DNA of 64,000 nt, from the NCBI GenBank assembly GCA_964019415.1, contig OZ025881.1, positions 883,201-947,200 of the forward strand, read 5' to 3'. The position numbers were made by a program, and so were the translations under genes. This document shows, piece after piece, positions 35,360 through 46,600 of this stretch; within the stretch, counting starts at the first letter, position 1; every line of letters begins with the position of its first letter. This DNA is from Ianthella basta. Lineage: Eukaryota; Porifera; Demospongiae; Verongiida; Ianthellidae. Under the pieces are notes generated by a model that worked only from the letters and a program-made list of their open reading frames with translations, did no database searches and was not told where the DNA came from.

Positions 35360-36912
35360 TGCCACCATTAATTGTTCACCTTGTACTCAATCATGACATA
35401 ATCCTCACTCATTATCACATTAATGACAGATTAACCAATTTCAATTGTGAATAACTGCATATTATATTTGCACATCATTTTTGTTCAGTACTCCTAATCA
35501 GTGAAGAGAGCAAATTAATTATTATAATAATAGGAATAATGACGAATTGATTAGGTAAATATGTAACAAAATCAGTCAATCAATTGCAGGACATTATAAC
35601 CTTGCATGCCTTCATCAGTTGCATGCATTCTTTATCAAACAAACATAGCAATGAGCCTCTATACGACCTTATCAATACCAGGCTGGCAATGTCTGCATTT
35701 AACCTGTACTTACAATTCATTGGATAATTTTAATATGATGTCATGTGCCATAGATACATAGACTCAACCTGATTTGAAAATTTTAAACTATTACAGTGAA
35801 ACTTGTCTAAGACAGTCATCTTCAGGCCAGCTCTAACTGACCTTTAATGAGATGTGACTGCTCTACAGAGGTGGACTGCAATGCTTTAGTGCCATTTGGG
35901 GCCAGAGAGGGTGGCTGCCTAACTCAGTGACCATCTTAGACAGGTTCCACTTTATTATATATAATCTGTATATGTACCATGCACATGTGCACAGTCACTC
36001 ACACGTGTACTTGAGAGCTAGTCCTTCAATAGTCCTGTAATGTTACAATATAATATAAAATGCAATTGTCAAAGCATGCTTTGCTATCAAATCAAAATAG
36101 CTGAAGAAGATCCGCAGAGCGAAATGTCTTGTCCTCTACTGAAGTGCCTGCTGAGTTCGTATGCTTGACAATTTCCCCTGGCTTCCTATATCAATGAAGT
36201 GGAGTCATTGTTATATGACGGTCTCGGGTGTGTACGCATATTGCACTCGTGAACAGAAATGCATTCACAACAAGCCTGTGACCCACATCCATGTCATGAT
36301 CATCATTAGATACATTTCCTACATGCATACCCACCCCTTCCTGTGAAGGCATTCCCCAGCCATGGCTAACATCACCAAATCCCTACAGGAGTTCATAGCA
36401 CTACATGGAACATCAAGGGAGAGGGGATTCACCTTAAGCTTTCATGATAAATCACACATAAACTATGCACATGCATACGTAGGTATATACACACACACAT
36501 GTCTATGTATACGTATCTGCACAGCACACAGCTAGGAATAGTATGAATGCAAAGTAGGTATAAGGTATGTATTATGCTCACATCATCTGAATTACAGTAG
36601 CATTATAGTCTGGAACTGTGACACGAGATCCAAGTTTTGAGTGCTCATAGGATGCCCAAGGTTTGAGGCCATATAAATATTGTGGTATTGCCATTTGACA
36701 CTAGAGAGCAATTCATTGTGAGAATATATTTGCAATCACTGATCCCAAAGAGAAGGGGCAAGGGACAGCAATCTCCTCTAAATCACTGACCTGTAAATGG
36801 TAACCGTGACCAGATTCTTACCAGGTGTTACTGTACACACATCCTCTTGCAACATAATATATCACATCCTGTCAAACAGGTGGAAACAAACCTATAAAAT
36901 ATCCGTGTTGAC
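35360..36912. other. intergenic DNA downstream of G5
   Basis: A+T-rich sequence shared in part with 46630-47900 downstream of G7, including a CTGAAGAAGATCCGCAGAGC motif (36101) and a TCCTCTACTGAAGTGCCTGC block. A modular-repeat copy is near 36340-36440. No gene is seen. Confidence 0.5.
36101..36124 (+). other. degenerate hammerhead-like motif
   Basis: CTGAAGA, a weak hairpin and GAAA, as in the motif at 15210. A more decayed copy is at 47000-47023. It is probably the relic of a dispersed retroelement-type repeat. Confidence 0.25.
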
Positions 36913-36915
36913 CTT

Positions 36916-39806
36916 TATCATCAGTCAGATCAGTGACTGATGGACAAAGGGGACAGGTGTGATATAACTGTACAATTGCATGTCACAAGTTAGTTATATG
37001 TGTATCAATCAACTCTGCAATAGCTACATGTATTGTTGAAATTGTCTATACATGGCATTGCAGCTAGCTACATATAGTCTTTTGATGATGTGACCCGGCC
37101 ACTAGAAATCATCAGTACTTTGATGAGCAAGTGCAAGTGTGTTTCTGACAGATCTGAACATGTCTCTCTATATGTATATGTCATTGACGTTTTAGGTGAA
37201 GGACATAATGAGTATATAGAAGTGGTGTGCATCATATGATGTGCTTCCTTCTTGCATAGCTCAGCAGCTCTTCACATCTGGCAGCAGGAAAAGGGTTTCA
37301 ACATAAGGCAATCTAATCCTATCACTTTGTTAATGTTTAATGGAACAGTACGAACACATGCATGGTGCTGGTGTAGGTAAACATGAGGAATGACAGGGCA
37401 TGACAGTGACAGGTGTGTACTGTACAAGTATAGGAAGGGTAATGATGAGTCACAGATTGGCGTTCTTAATTCCCATGCAGGGCTTCTGTCTGTTGGACAA
37501 ATGGTCATGTGCTGAAATAGGGAATTAAAGGATTTCCATGTGGATGTGATGTCAGGTGAACAGTATTGCCTAACTAACGAATTTAGATGTAACCCACTCA
37601 CTCTTTCCTTTCTCCATTATTCGATGATATTGATTGGCATTGTTTCCCCCGCACCCCCCCCCCCCCCCCCCATGCAGCCCCCAACCCCTTAGGCTTCCTC
37701 GACCAACATGGCGTGCTTCAATCCATAAGCCAATCCTCCCAATGGTGGGGAATTGTACAGGAAACAGACATACATGTGGTGCTTAGTAGTTGTCCTAATT
37801 TTGAGTCATTGTCAGCTATTTCTTGTGCAAGTCACTGTAACAGGGAACAAATTATCAGGATCTGCACTATGGCTACAAATGACACAAAGAGTGGACATGC
37901 CGCTGCAAAATATCAATGCTAGCATGTTATTGCTGAAAGTGACTTTAGCACATCTAGTAACCATATCCCGAAGGTTGAGTCACTTACAGGTGATGTCTCT
38001 GTCGGAGTGTTATAATGTGAACACCTGTATAAGTGTTGGTGATGGCCATTTATCTTGGGTTGGTACGTGGCATGATGGCACAGATGTTGTTCACATGCAG
38101 GACTGTTTTCATCTGTTTGCCAGATGGTGAATGGTGTAGTAGCCTGGTGTTGGGAGGACATATAACACTTTGCAAAGTCTGGTACTACATTTCGACATTT
38201 CGACCAGATGCTCTGGTCTTAATTCTTCAGGGCGAAAGTAATAAAGCTAGCACAAGCACTCATCTTATAGCCATGCATCTCATCATTTGCCTTCACTGGA
38301 AATTGCATCATCAAAGGGGAGCAAACTGCACTGATCCTGGCATAGTACCAGAGTTTGTTTGCAAAGTGTTACATGTCCTCCCAACACCAGGCTACTACAC
38401 CACTCACCATCTGGCAAACAGATGGAAACAGTCCTGCATGTGAACAACATCTGTGCCATCATGTCACACTTCCTACATACATACCAGCCCAAAGTAAATG
38501 GCCATCACCAACACCATACAGGTGTTCACATTATAACACTTGGACAGAGGCATCACCTGAAAATGACTCAACCTTTGGGATATGGTTACCAGATGTGAAG
38601 TCCTTTTCCACCAAATGTGCTAAAGACACTTTCAGCAATAACATGCTAGCATCAATATTTAGCAGCTGCACGCCCATTCCTTGTGTCATTCGTAGCCATA
38701 GTGCAAACTTGCATGTATAACATATTGTTCCCTGTTACAGTGACTTGCACAAGAAATAGCTGACAATGACTCAAAATTGGGACAAAACTACTAAGCACCA
38801 CATGTATGCCTGTTTCCTGTACAATTCCACACCACTGAGAAGATTGGTTTATGATTTGAAGCACGCCATGTTGGTTGAGAAAGCGTAAGGGGATGGGGGG
38901 TAGGGCATTTCCTAGGCCACTCACCACTCAATGTCCGATATCAATATTATTGGATACTGGAAGCAGGAAAGAGTGTGTGGGTTACATCCAAATACGTTAT
39001 AGCTAGGTAATCGGTTCACTCTGACATCACATCCACATGGAAGTCCTTTCAACTCCCGGTCACAGCTCATGACCATTTGCTCAACAGACAGAAATCCCTG
39101 CATGGGAAGAAATATCCACCTGTGACTCATCATTACAATTCCTATATATACAACAGCCACTCCCAATATGTCATTCCTCACATCTACCTACACCGACAAC
39201 ATGAAAACATTTGTAACACTCCATTAAACGTTAAGGAAGAGATAAGATTCAATTGCCTTTAGACGGATTCCTTTTCCTGCTGCCAGATGTGAAGAGCTGC
39301 TGAGCTATGCAGGAAGGAAACACATCAAATGACGCATACCACTGTTATATAGTTGTTATGACCTTTACCTAAAGCACCATATACATTATAGAGCCTACCA
39401 TTCACACACGGCTATACCATATCACCACTCCATTATACATCCATGGAGAGGGGATTCACCTTTCATGATGACTCACACTTCCCACTACATACAGTTAGCA
39501 GATTTGAAGAGCTGCTACAGCTATTGCAAGGAAATTAGGTTATTGTGGTGACATATATATATAGAGAGATATCTTCACATCTGTCAGAAACACACTTGCA
39601 CTTGCTCATCAAAGTACTTCTAGTGAGTCACATTATCAAAAGACCATATGTAGCTGCAATCCCATGTATAGAGAATTTCAACAATGTATGTAGCTACTGC
39701 AGAATTCAGTGATCAACATAGCTAACTTGTCCTATTCAATGTGTAGTTTACATTAACCATATCACACCTGTCCCCTTCGTCCATCAGTCACTGATCTGAC
39801 TGATGC
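36916..39806. repeat. palindromic segmental unit, copy 3
   Basis: Same orientation as copies 1 and 2; a C tract of about 18 interrupts the left arm near 37655. Centre of symmetry is near 38360. Opposed blocks include ACATACATGTGGTGCTTAG at 37767 and its complement near 38790. Differences from copy 2 are scattered single bases, implying recent duplication or ongoing gene conversion. Confidence 0.75.
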
Positions 39807-40572
39807 TTGACTCATGCAGTGTGTTCATAGCCCACAATATGCAGTAATTATTGCTACACTGACCAGTTCTATTAATAGCTACGTACTGTACTTTAATGCA
39901 AACAATTCTGACGTCAGGTGTTGGTGATGACAATGAACTGTTCTCCCAGACTAATATCATACGCGACCTTCATGAGCAGGCTTCGACCACCTCAGACTCT
40001 TGGACTCAGATTGTGTGACTTAGCACAATTATATTATTGTTGTGATGATGATGTGATAAAAGCATGATCACGATGTATACGACAATTTGATAGAGGCTCA
40101 TAGCTGTGATGTTCAATAGATCATGAAAATGATGAGCAGTACTGCAGCTTTAATAAACGATGGAGGAGCAGGATGTTTCGACCCTGGGTTCTTTGTCAAC
40201 TGCTTACAGTGTGAGAAATGTATAGTGAGTGGCTGGCTTAACACCTGTCACCCACGGTCATCCCTTCTTGTATTTAAGCCAGTCAGTCAGTCAGTCAGTC
40301 TTTCAGAAATCCTAGATCTGCCACTGCAGCGGCATGTGTGCTGACTATACACAAACATCCATACACCATCTTAAGGGACCTCAGCATACAGAGTTGATAG
40401 CTATATTATAGCATTAATGGCATGTGCCAACAGTAGATACATACTCTATTTTGTTTGAGAAGGTATACATAATAAACGCTAGTACACTCTACCTGATCAC
40501 ACCCATGCTAGTAAAAGGTGAAAGGAAAGCACATTAGCATTCGTGGAAGAGTTAATGACATCACAACTGTGA

Positions 40573-40714
40573 TGACGTCAAGGGACAAATCCCCAATACA
40601 TCGCTTCTGCTCATCACTTCGAGTTCTCCTACCTTTGTGCTATACCATAGTTCTGTAACAGCTGTTTTCCTATAATGACTGTGCGACTTCACTTGATTCC
40701 ACAACATATATAAA
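40573..40714 (+). promoter_or_regulatory. G6 promoter: TGACGTCA, AACAGCTGTT, TATATAAA
   Basis: TGACGTCA is at 40573-40580, AACAGCTGTT at 40657-40666 and TATATAAA at 40707-40714. Spacing is identical within a base or two to G5. Confidence 0.75.
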
Positions 40715-40815
40715 GAGGGACAGTGATCAGATTGGCAGCATCAAGTCAAGAGTCATTCACAAGACACAAAGAGACAAAACATCCCAAGATAGTCCAAGAG
40801 CATAACAGAGAGCAA

Positions 40816-41319
40816 ATGGAGTGGCAGGGCAAACTACTCAAGACCTTCCTCATTGCATCAGTGATCTACACACTGACATTTGGAGCACCAGTGAAGAGAG
40901 ATACAGGCATTGGCAGTGGTAACGTGACCGAGGTTGCAAAGACAAGACTGACCAGCATCAACAACAGTTTGTGCTGCAATGTAACACAGTTTAGCTGTGC
41001 TGTTAAAGACTTCAGTGATTTCAGTGGCATAGCAAACAATGACACTGATGTATATCTGGAAGCATTACTAAAGGATAGCAACTTTACACCGATGGTGAGA
41101 GAGGCAGTGCTCATGTGCTTCAACAGTGGTACTGCTGACTGTGAACTTGCTAGAGCAGCCTTAACTCTACAGGACATTATCAACAGTTTCATTGATAAGT
41201 ACAAAAGCAGTGGCAAGAATTCCACATATTACCTTAGTTGCAAACCCACAGATGCAGAGATGCTTTGTTGGGCAAACACATACACTGTGAATTTACTGAA
41301 TAAAGTATTAGAAATGTAG
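40816..41319 (+). CDS. secreted cysteine-patterned small protein, paralog G6
   Basis: This intact single-exon gene encodes about 167 aa and has the standard signal peptide ending FGAPVKR. It is the working counterpart of pseudogene G3. The first family cysteine is replaced by glycine (RDTGIGSG, against RDTCIGSG in G3), while SLCC supplies a neighbouring extra cysteine. Other contexts are FSC, MCFN, ADC, SCKPTD and LCWAN. Sequons include NNS, NVT, NDT, NFT and NST. AATAAA at 41299-41304 lies within the last codons. The function is unknown. Confidence 0.72.
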   Translation: MEWQGKLLKTFLIASVIYTLTFGAPVKRDTGIGSGNVTEVAKTRLTSINNSLCCNVTQFSCAVKDFSDFSGIANNDTDVYLEALLKDSNFTPMVREAVLMCFNSGTADCELARAALTLQDIINSFIDKYKSSGKNSTYYLSCKPTDAEMLCWANTYTVNLLNKVLEM

Positions 41320-44300
41320 ACTGGAAGGAATTATATGGTGACTACAGCTGCATGCATTCATATTCAATTTGTACTCATGTGACATACAGTGTCCCACTCA
41401 TTATCACATTTTAACCACATTTTTGACTGTATCTATTTCTTCAGCACATTAGTATTCATTATATTATAATAATAAGAAAAGCAAACAACTTGCAGTATTT
41501 CAATGATAACATCATTCAATGAATAGCACATGTCTGTGTAGCCACCTTCATCTGCTGTAATGTGTGAAAGGTGTTTACTTCTGTTACTGACCATGTGAAT
41601 CATGTGGTAAAGGAAGAGTACGTACATACGTTCATTACCTGGGACTGTTGCCACACATACAAGCGGCAGCGGTTCCCATTGTATAGATTTGCACTGTAGG
41701 AAGTAGAAGCACTTCAATTATTGGAGTGGTTAATTTAAATGCCATGAAGTGTCTAATTAATTAATGTATGATTACTACTGGCAGCCCCTATATTGCTTTG
41801 ACATTGATTTTGTATTGTTTGACATTTTATTGTATGGCTTCGTGTATACCATGAATGTGCATAGTTTATGTGTGAGTCATCATGAAAGGTGAATCCCCTC
41901 TCCCTTGATGTTCAATGGAGTGCTCTGAACATGCACCTGCAGGGCTTAGGTGATGTTAGCCATAGGAAATGTGACGTAATGATGACACAGATGATGTTTG
42001 CAGCTTTCTCTCCATCTGTTTTCACAGGATGGTGATATAACATGGTGACTGTGTGTTGATATCAAAAGGATATGAAACACCTTGCACAGTCTGGTCCCAC
42101 CAATTAAACTAAGGCTCAGTGATTTAGAGGCAAGCATGACAGGATACAGAATACAGCCAAAGCCTGGGGATTCACCATTCTTGATGACTCACAATTAAAC
42201 TATGCACATTCATAGTATACACACATGCACACATGCCCATACATATATACAAATAATATCAGAAGTATCTGCACTGCACACAGCTAGGAATAGGTATGAA
42301 TGTAAAGTGGCTGTAGGGTATGTATCGTATAAAACGCAGGGATCACACTTGATTCTACCACTGATTGGGGCAATCCAAGCTGAGGTCACCTGGGATTGCC
42401 CCGATGTTTACCATCTGCACATCACGTCTGCCCCCTTGTCTATATCCATCACTAAAAAACTAACTGACACTTGATTCAGCATGTCCATAGCAGCAGACAC
42501 CCACAAGTTTACTTGAGTCATACATCTGCACACCACTTGTAGTTCAGTAATGAGTCCCACAGCCTCGGCCACCCCACACACTCCTGCACCAAAGCCACCA
42601 CTGGAGCCTTACTCTGCAACACCTGCATGAGGAACTGGTTGGATGTTTGAGTCATCTTAAGGTGCTCTCTCTCTTTGTTGGTTAACAGAGCATTATGATC
42701 ACCTGTATGGCATTGTTGGTGATGGTCAAAGATTGTGGGGTGGCAGGTAGGAAGTGTGACACAATGGCACTGATGTTGTTCACAGGGTTTTTCCATCTGT
42801 TTACCATATGGTGATGTGATGCACAGCTTGGTGTTGAGAGGACATGTCACACCTTGCAAAACCTGGTACTGCCGAGGTCAATGATTCAGAGGAAGGAATG
42901 ATTTATTTAAGGTGAATATGTTTTCCACCCGGGGCCATTGTTATTTGAAATCAGTATAAATTATAGCTAATATGCAAACATTGAATGATCTTTGTTCTAT
43001 CTGCGTTAGCAAGCACTTGGGAACAAACCTGCACAACATCCATGCCATTAATCAGTAAAGGTTACACACTTCCTATTGTGCACCACTAAGTCACTCCTAA
43101 GGCATTCCCCAAGGCTACCATCACTTAAGCTAGCTAGCCCTACAGGTATTCTTAGCATTCCGTTTAACACCAGGGGGAAAGCTAGGGGATTCACTTTCTG
43201 ATGAATCCATTTCCTGCTATGAATGGCTTCCAGATGTGAACAGCTGCTAATTGAGTTAGTCAGGAAACAAGTACATCAAGACACTTTCATTTCCTCTTCT
43301 ATTATATGGCCATCATCTAATGACACCATAAATTATAGAGACATAAGTTCACTGTCAGTAACACATGCACTTGCTCTTGGAAACCAAAGTACTGCAGGTA
43401 AGGCACATTACTGATTGCATGAAAGACTAGCTGTGATGCTATGGAGAATGTTCATATACACAGTGGTCATGACAGTGCACTTATAATCAATCTTTGATTT
43501 TGTCACTTGACCTTCACACCTGGCAATAGTTTTGGGCAATCTGAGTCATCAAATGTCAAAGTCCTGCAGATGACAAGATGGCATACAATTTTGTGGATGC
43601 CATACAGACACAGTGGATCATCAAACCTTAACCTCTGTTATCCTGATAGCAATAACTGTGCAAAGTTGACCGTGCAGGAGCCTAGGTGATGGCCATGGGG
43701 CTTCACCAAGACAATTCAGTTGTGCAGGGTACCTCACTTCCTCACTCAACAACACATCACACAACACTTCGCCACACATCTGTCAAGTTGCTGTACCATG
43801 CACTCTCTGTTACCTCATAGTTATATATAGTGTCACCAAAAAAGCCTACTTTCCTTGCAATAGCTGCAGCAGCTCTTCACATCTGCTAACTGTATGTAGT
43901 AGGAAGTGTGAGTCATCATGAAAGGAGAATCCCCTCTCCCTTGATGTTTAATGGAGCTGCTCTGAACACCTGTAGGGCTTTGGTGATGCTACAGTAGCTG
44001 TGGGGAATGCCTTGGGAGTGGCAGGTATTTAGGAAGTGCACCAAATGATGACAAGGATGTGGTTCACAGGATTAGAAACCATCTGTTCAAGAGTTTAATA
44101 CATGCAGCCGAGGCTGCCGTATAATAAGACTCCATTTAATAATAGGTATGTAAGAAGTCAGATGTATAGATGGAAGCAGCTGTGCCTCTTGGCACTATCT
44201 GTTATAATTCTCATACAGTACCCTCCTAAACGTACTGTCACCAGGAGTTCAGCATGCATACAGAATACGATCAAATCCTGTTTCTTCTTAATGTTTATAA

Positions 44301-45400
44301 TGGAGTATTACAAACACCTGCATGGTGTTAGTGTAGATAAACATGCATGAGGAATTTCCCATACACGTTTTCTGAGTGAGCCTTAGTTTAATTAGTGAGA
44401 TCAGACTGTGCAAGGTGTTCCATATCCTCTTGAAATCAATGCACACCATGTTATATCATCATCCTGTCACACAGATGGAGCTCGAAAAAGCTGCAAACAT
44501 CATCTGTATCATCATTAGTACATTGAACTTCCTATTTACCTGTCACTCCCAAAGCATTCCCCATGGCTACCATCACCAAAGCCCTACAGGTGTTCATAGC
44601 ACTCCATTGTACATCCAGGGAGAGGGAATGCACCTTTCATGATGACTCACACTTCCCACTACACACAGTTAGCAGATGTGAAGAGCTGCTGCAGCTATTG
44701 CAAGGAAATTAGGTTATTGTGGTGACAGTAGGAGGTAACAGAGTGCACAGGTGTTTGACAGATGGTGATGAGCTGTGTGATGTGCTGTTGAGAGAGGAAT
44801 GTGGTACTTTCCACAATCACCATTGGAGGTTAAGCCTAGTTAGCCATTGTGCCTGTACGATATCAGCCATGCCTCACAACTGGCCCGTTTGTCATATACA
44901 AAAGATCTCATGTGAAGGACAGATGTGGCACAGTGGCAGACCTGGGAGGGGGGGGGGGGTACAGGGGTGTAAAGAGCCACCTTTTAGCTAGTCTGCATGA
45001 TGTAGGATGGGCAAATTTGTTACCTGAAATAGGTATGCATGCATGGTGACAATATACTTCAGGGGCACTGTGTGCACCTATCTAAACCCCCTTTCAGAAA
45101 TCCTTGATCTGCCACTAGTATAGCGTGCTGATTATACACAAACATACCATACACCATCTTAAGGGACCTCAGCATACAGAGCTGCAATAACGCGTGGCAT
45201 GTGCCAACAGTAGATGCATACTCTATTTTGTTTGAGAAGGTATAAATTGCTATCACTTAGTACACTCTACCTGATCACACCCATGCATGCAGTATAGGAT
45301 GAAATGGAAGCACATTAACATTCATCGAAGAATTAATGACATCACAACTGTGATGACATCAGGGACAAATCCCAAATATATTGCTCCTGCTCAGCACTTC
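41320..45400. other. intergenic repeats between G6 and G7
   Basis: The part up to about 44220 is the partner of the G3 downstream segment. It contains a FLMQVLQSKAPVV frame (42518-42655, minus) and modular-repeat copies at 41870 and 43870. Further on are an inverted modular copy (44540-44700), a CLTDGDEL frame (44749-44930) and a MITE (44931-45116). No gene is supported. Confidence 0.5.
44931..45116. mobile_element. hAT-like MITE, copy C
   Basis: It begins CAGTGGCAGACC after TGTGGCA, as in copy B, and ends GATCTGCCACT. The right flank differs (TAGTATAG), so part of the target duplication has been lost. Partial right ends of the same family lie at 13030-13045, 29075-29094, 34308-34322 and 40312-40327. 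Confidence 0.58.
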
Positions 45401-45426
45401 AACTTTCTGCTATGCTATGTTTCTGT

Positions 45427-45484
45427 AACAGCTGTTTTCCTATAATGACTGTGTGACTTCACTTGATTCCACAACATATATAAA
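45427..45484 (+). promoter_or_regulatory. G7 promoter: AACAGCTGTT and TATATAAA
   Basis: AACAGCTGTT is at 45427-45436 and TATATAAA at 45477-45484. The distal palindrome near 45338-45361 reads TGACATCA ... TGATGACATCA and lacks the perfect TGACGTCA. Confidence 0.7.
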
Positions 45485-45584
45485 GAGGGACAGAGATCAG
45501 GTTGGCAGCATCAAGTCGACAGTCATTCCAAGACACAAAGAGACAAAACATCCCAAGATAGTCCAAGAGAAGAGCAGAGAGCAA

Positions 45585-46106
45585 ATGAAGTGGCAAGGCA
45601 AACTACTCAAGACCTTCCTCATTGCATCAGTGATCTACACACTAACATTTGGAGCACCGGTGAAGAGACAAGTTTGCACTAGCAGTGGTGATGTGATCAA
45701 GGATGGAAAGAGAGATATTGTTAACATCACAGACACATTGTGTGCCAATGAAACTCCGTTGGACTGTTCTTTTGATCTTAATAGCATCAGTGTAAATGAC
45801 ACTGACAAGTATCTGGAAGCACTACTAGATCTCACGCAAAGCAACTATTTACAGATGGCAAGTCAGGCAGTGGAACTGTGTTTCAACAGCAGTGCCACTG
45901 ACTGTACTGGTGCACAGGATTGCAAGCGTGCTACAGCAGTTGCAAAGCTCCAAGCCATCATCAAAGGTGTCATTGCTAAATACAGTGAACATGGTGATCA
46001 GAGTACGAAGTATTGGATTGAATGCAAACCTGCTGATGAAAGAAACATGGAACAGACTCTTTGCTGGGCAAGTGAATACACTAAGCAATTACTGGACCTT
46101 GTTTAA
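45585..46106 (+). CDS. secreted cysteine-patterned small protein, paralog G7
   Basis: This intact single-exon gene encodes about 173 aa and begins MKWQGKLL. The signal peptide and FGAPVKR match the family. It has eight cysteines in contexts QVC, TLC, LDC, ELCFN, TDC, QDC, ECKPAD and LCWASEY, the fullest family pattern. Sequons include NIT, NET, NDT and NSS. The region from DKYLEALL to KLQAIIKG reads as two amphipathic helices. A poly(A) signal lies at 46337-46342, about 230 bp past the stop. It is closest to broken G4. The function is unknown. Confidence 0.73.
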   Translation: MKWQGKLLKTFLIASVIYTLTFGAPVKRQVCTSSGDVIKDGKRDIVNITDTLCANETPLDCSFDLNSISVNDTDKYLEALLDLTQSNYLQMASQAVELCFNSSATDCTGAQDCKRATAVAKLQAIIKGVIAKYSEHGDQSTKYWIECKPADERNMEQTLCWASEYTKQLLDLV

Positions 46107-46409
46107 CTTACTGCATGTATGTAGATAGACTACTCCCACCATGAACTGTTCACCTCATACTCAATCATGCCATAAACCTCACTCACTATCACATTGACAG
46201 ATTAACCAATTTCAATAAGTGAATAACTGCATATAATTATATTATTTGCACATCATTTCTGTTTGGCACTCCTAATCAATGTTGATCAATTTGAACAGAC
46301 AATGTATGATGGTTACACTACATGATAACATCTCTCAATAAATAGAACTAATGCAGCCATCTTGTCTTTGCTGCAACACATGTCATTGATATAGCCATGT
46401 GCATAATAT

Positions 46410-46600
46410 TTGCAAACAGATACACTGTGAATTTACCGAATAAAGTATAGGAATGTAGACTGGAAGGAATATTATGGTGACTACAGCTGCATGCATTTAT
46501 ATTTACTTTGTACTCATGTGACAGACAGTACCTCACTCATTATCACATTATAACCACAATTTTGACTGTATACTTTCACATCAGCATGTTATTATTCATA
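46410..46600 (+). pseudogene. 3'-end scrap of an eighth, G6-type paralog
   Basis: The sequence from GCAAACAGATACACTGTG matches the last coding bases and 3' flank of G3 and G6 (TYTVNL block, then AATAAAGTAT, a stop and the GTAGACTGGAAGGAAT block). It contains small deletions in the last codons. The body of the gene is absent, so it marks a duplication breakpoint after G7. Confidence 0.7.

Noticed and set aside
40723-40815. 31-codon N-terminal extension of the secreted proteins (MIRLAASSQESF...)
   Set aside because: It begins about 10 bp after the TATA box, upstream of the likely transcription start, and would hide the signal peptide; the conserved downstream ATG is the better start. The same holds for G1, G2, G5 and G7.
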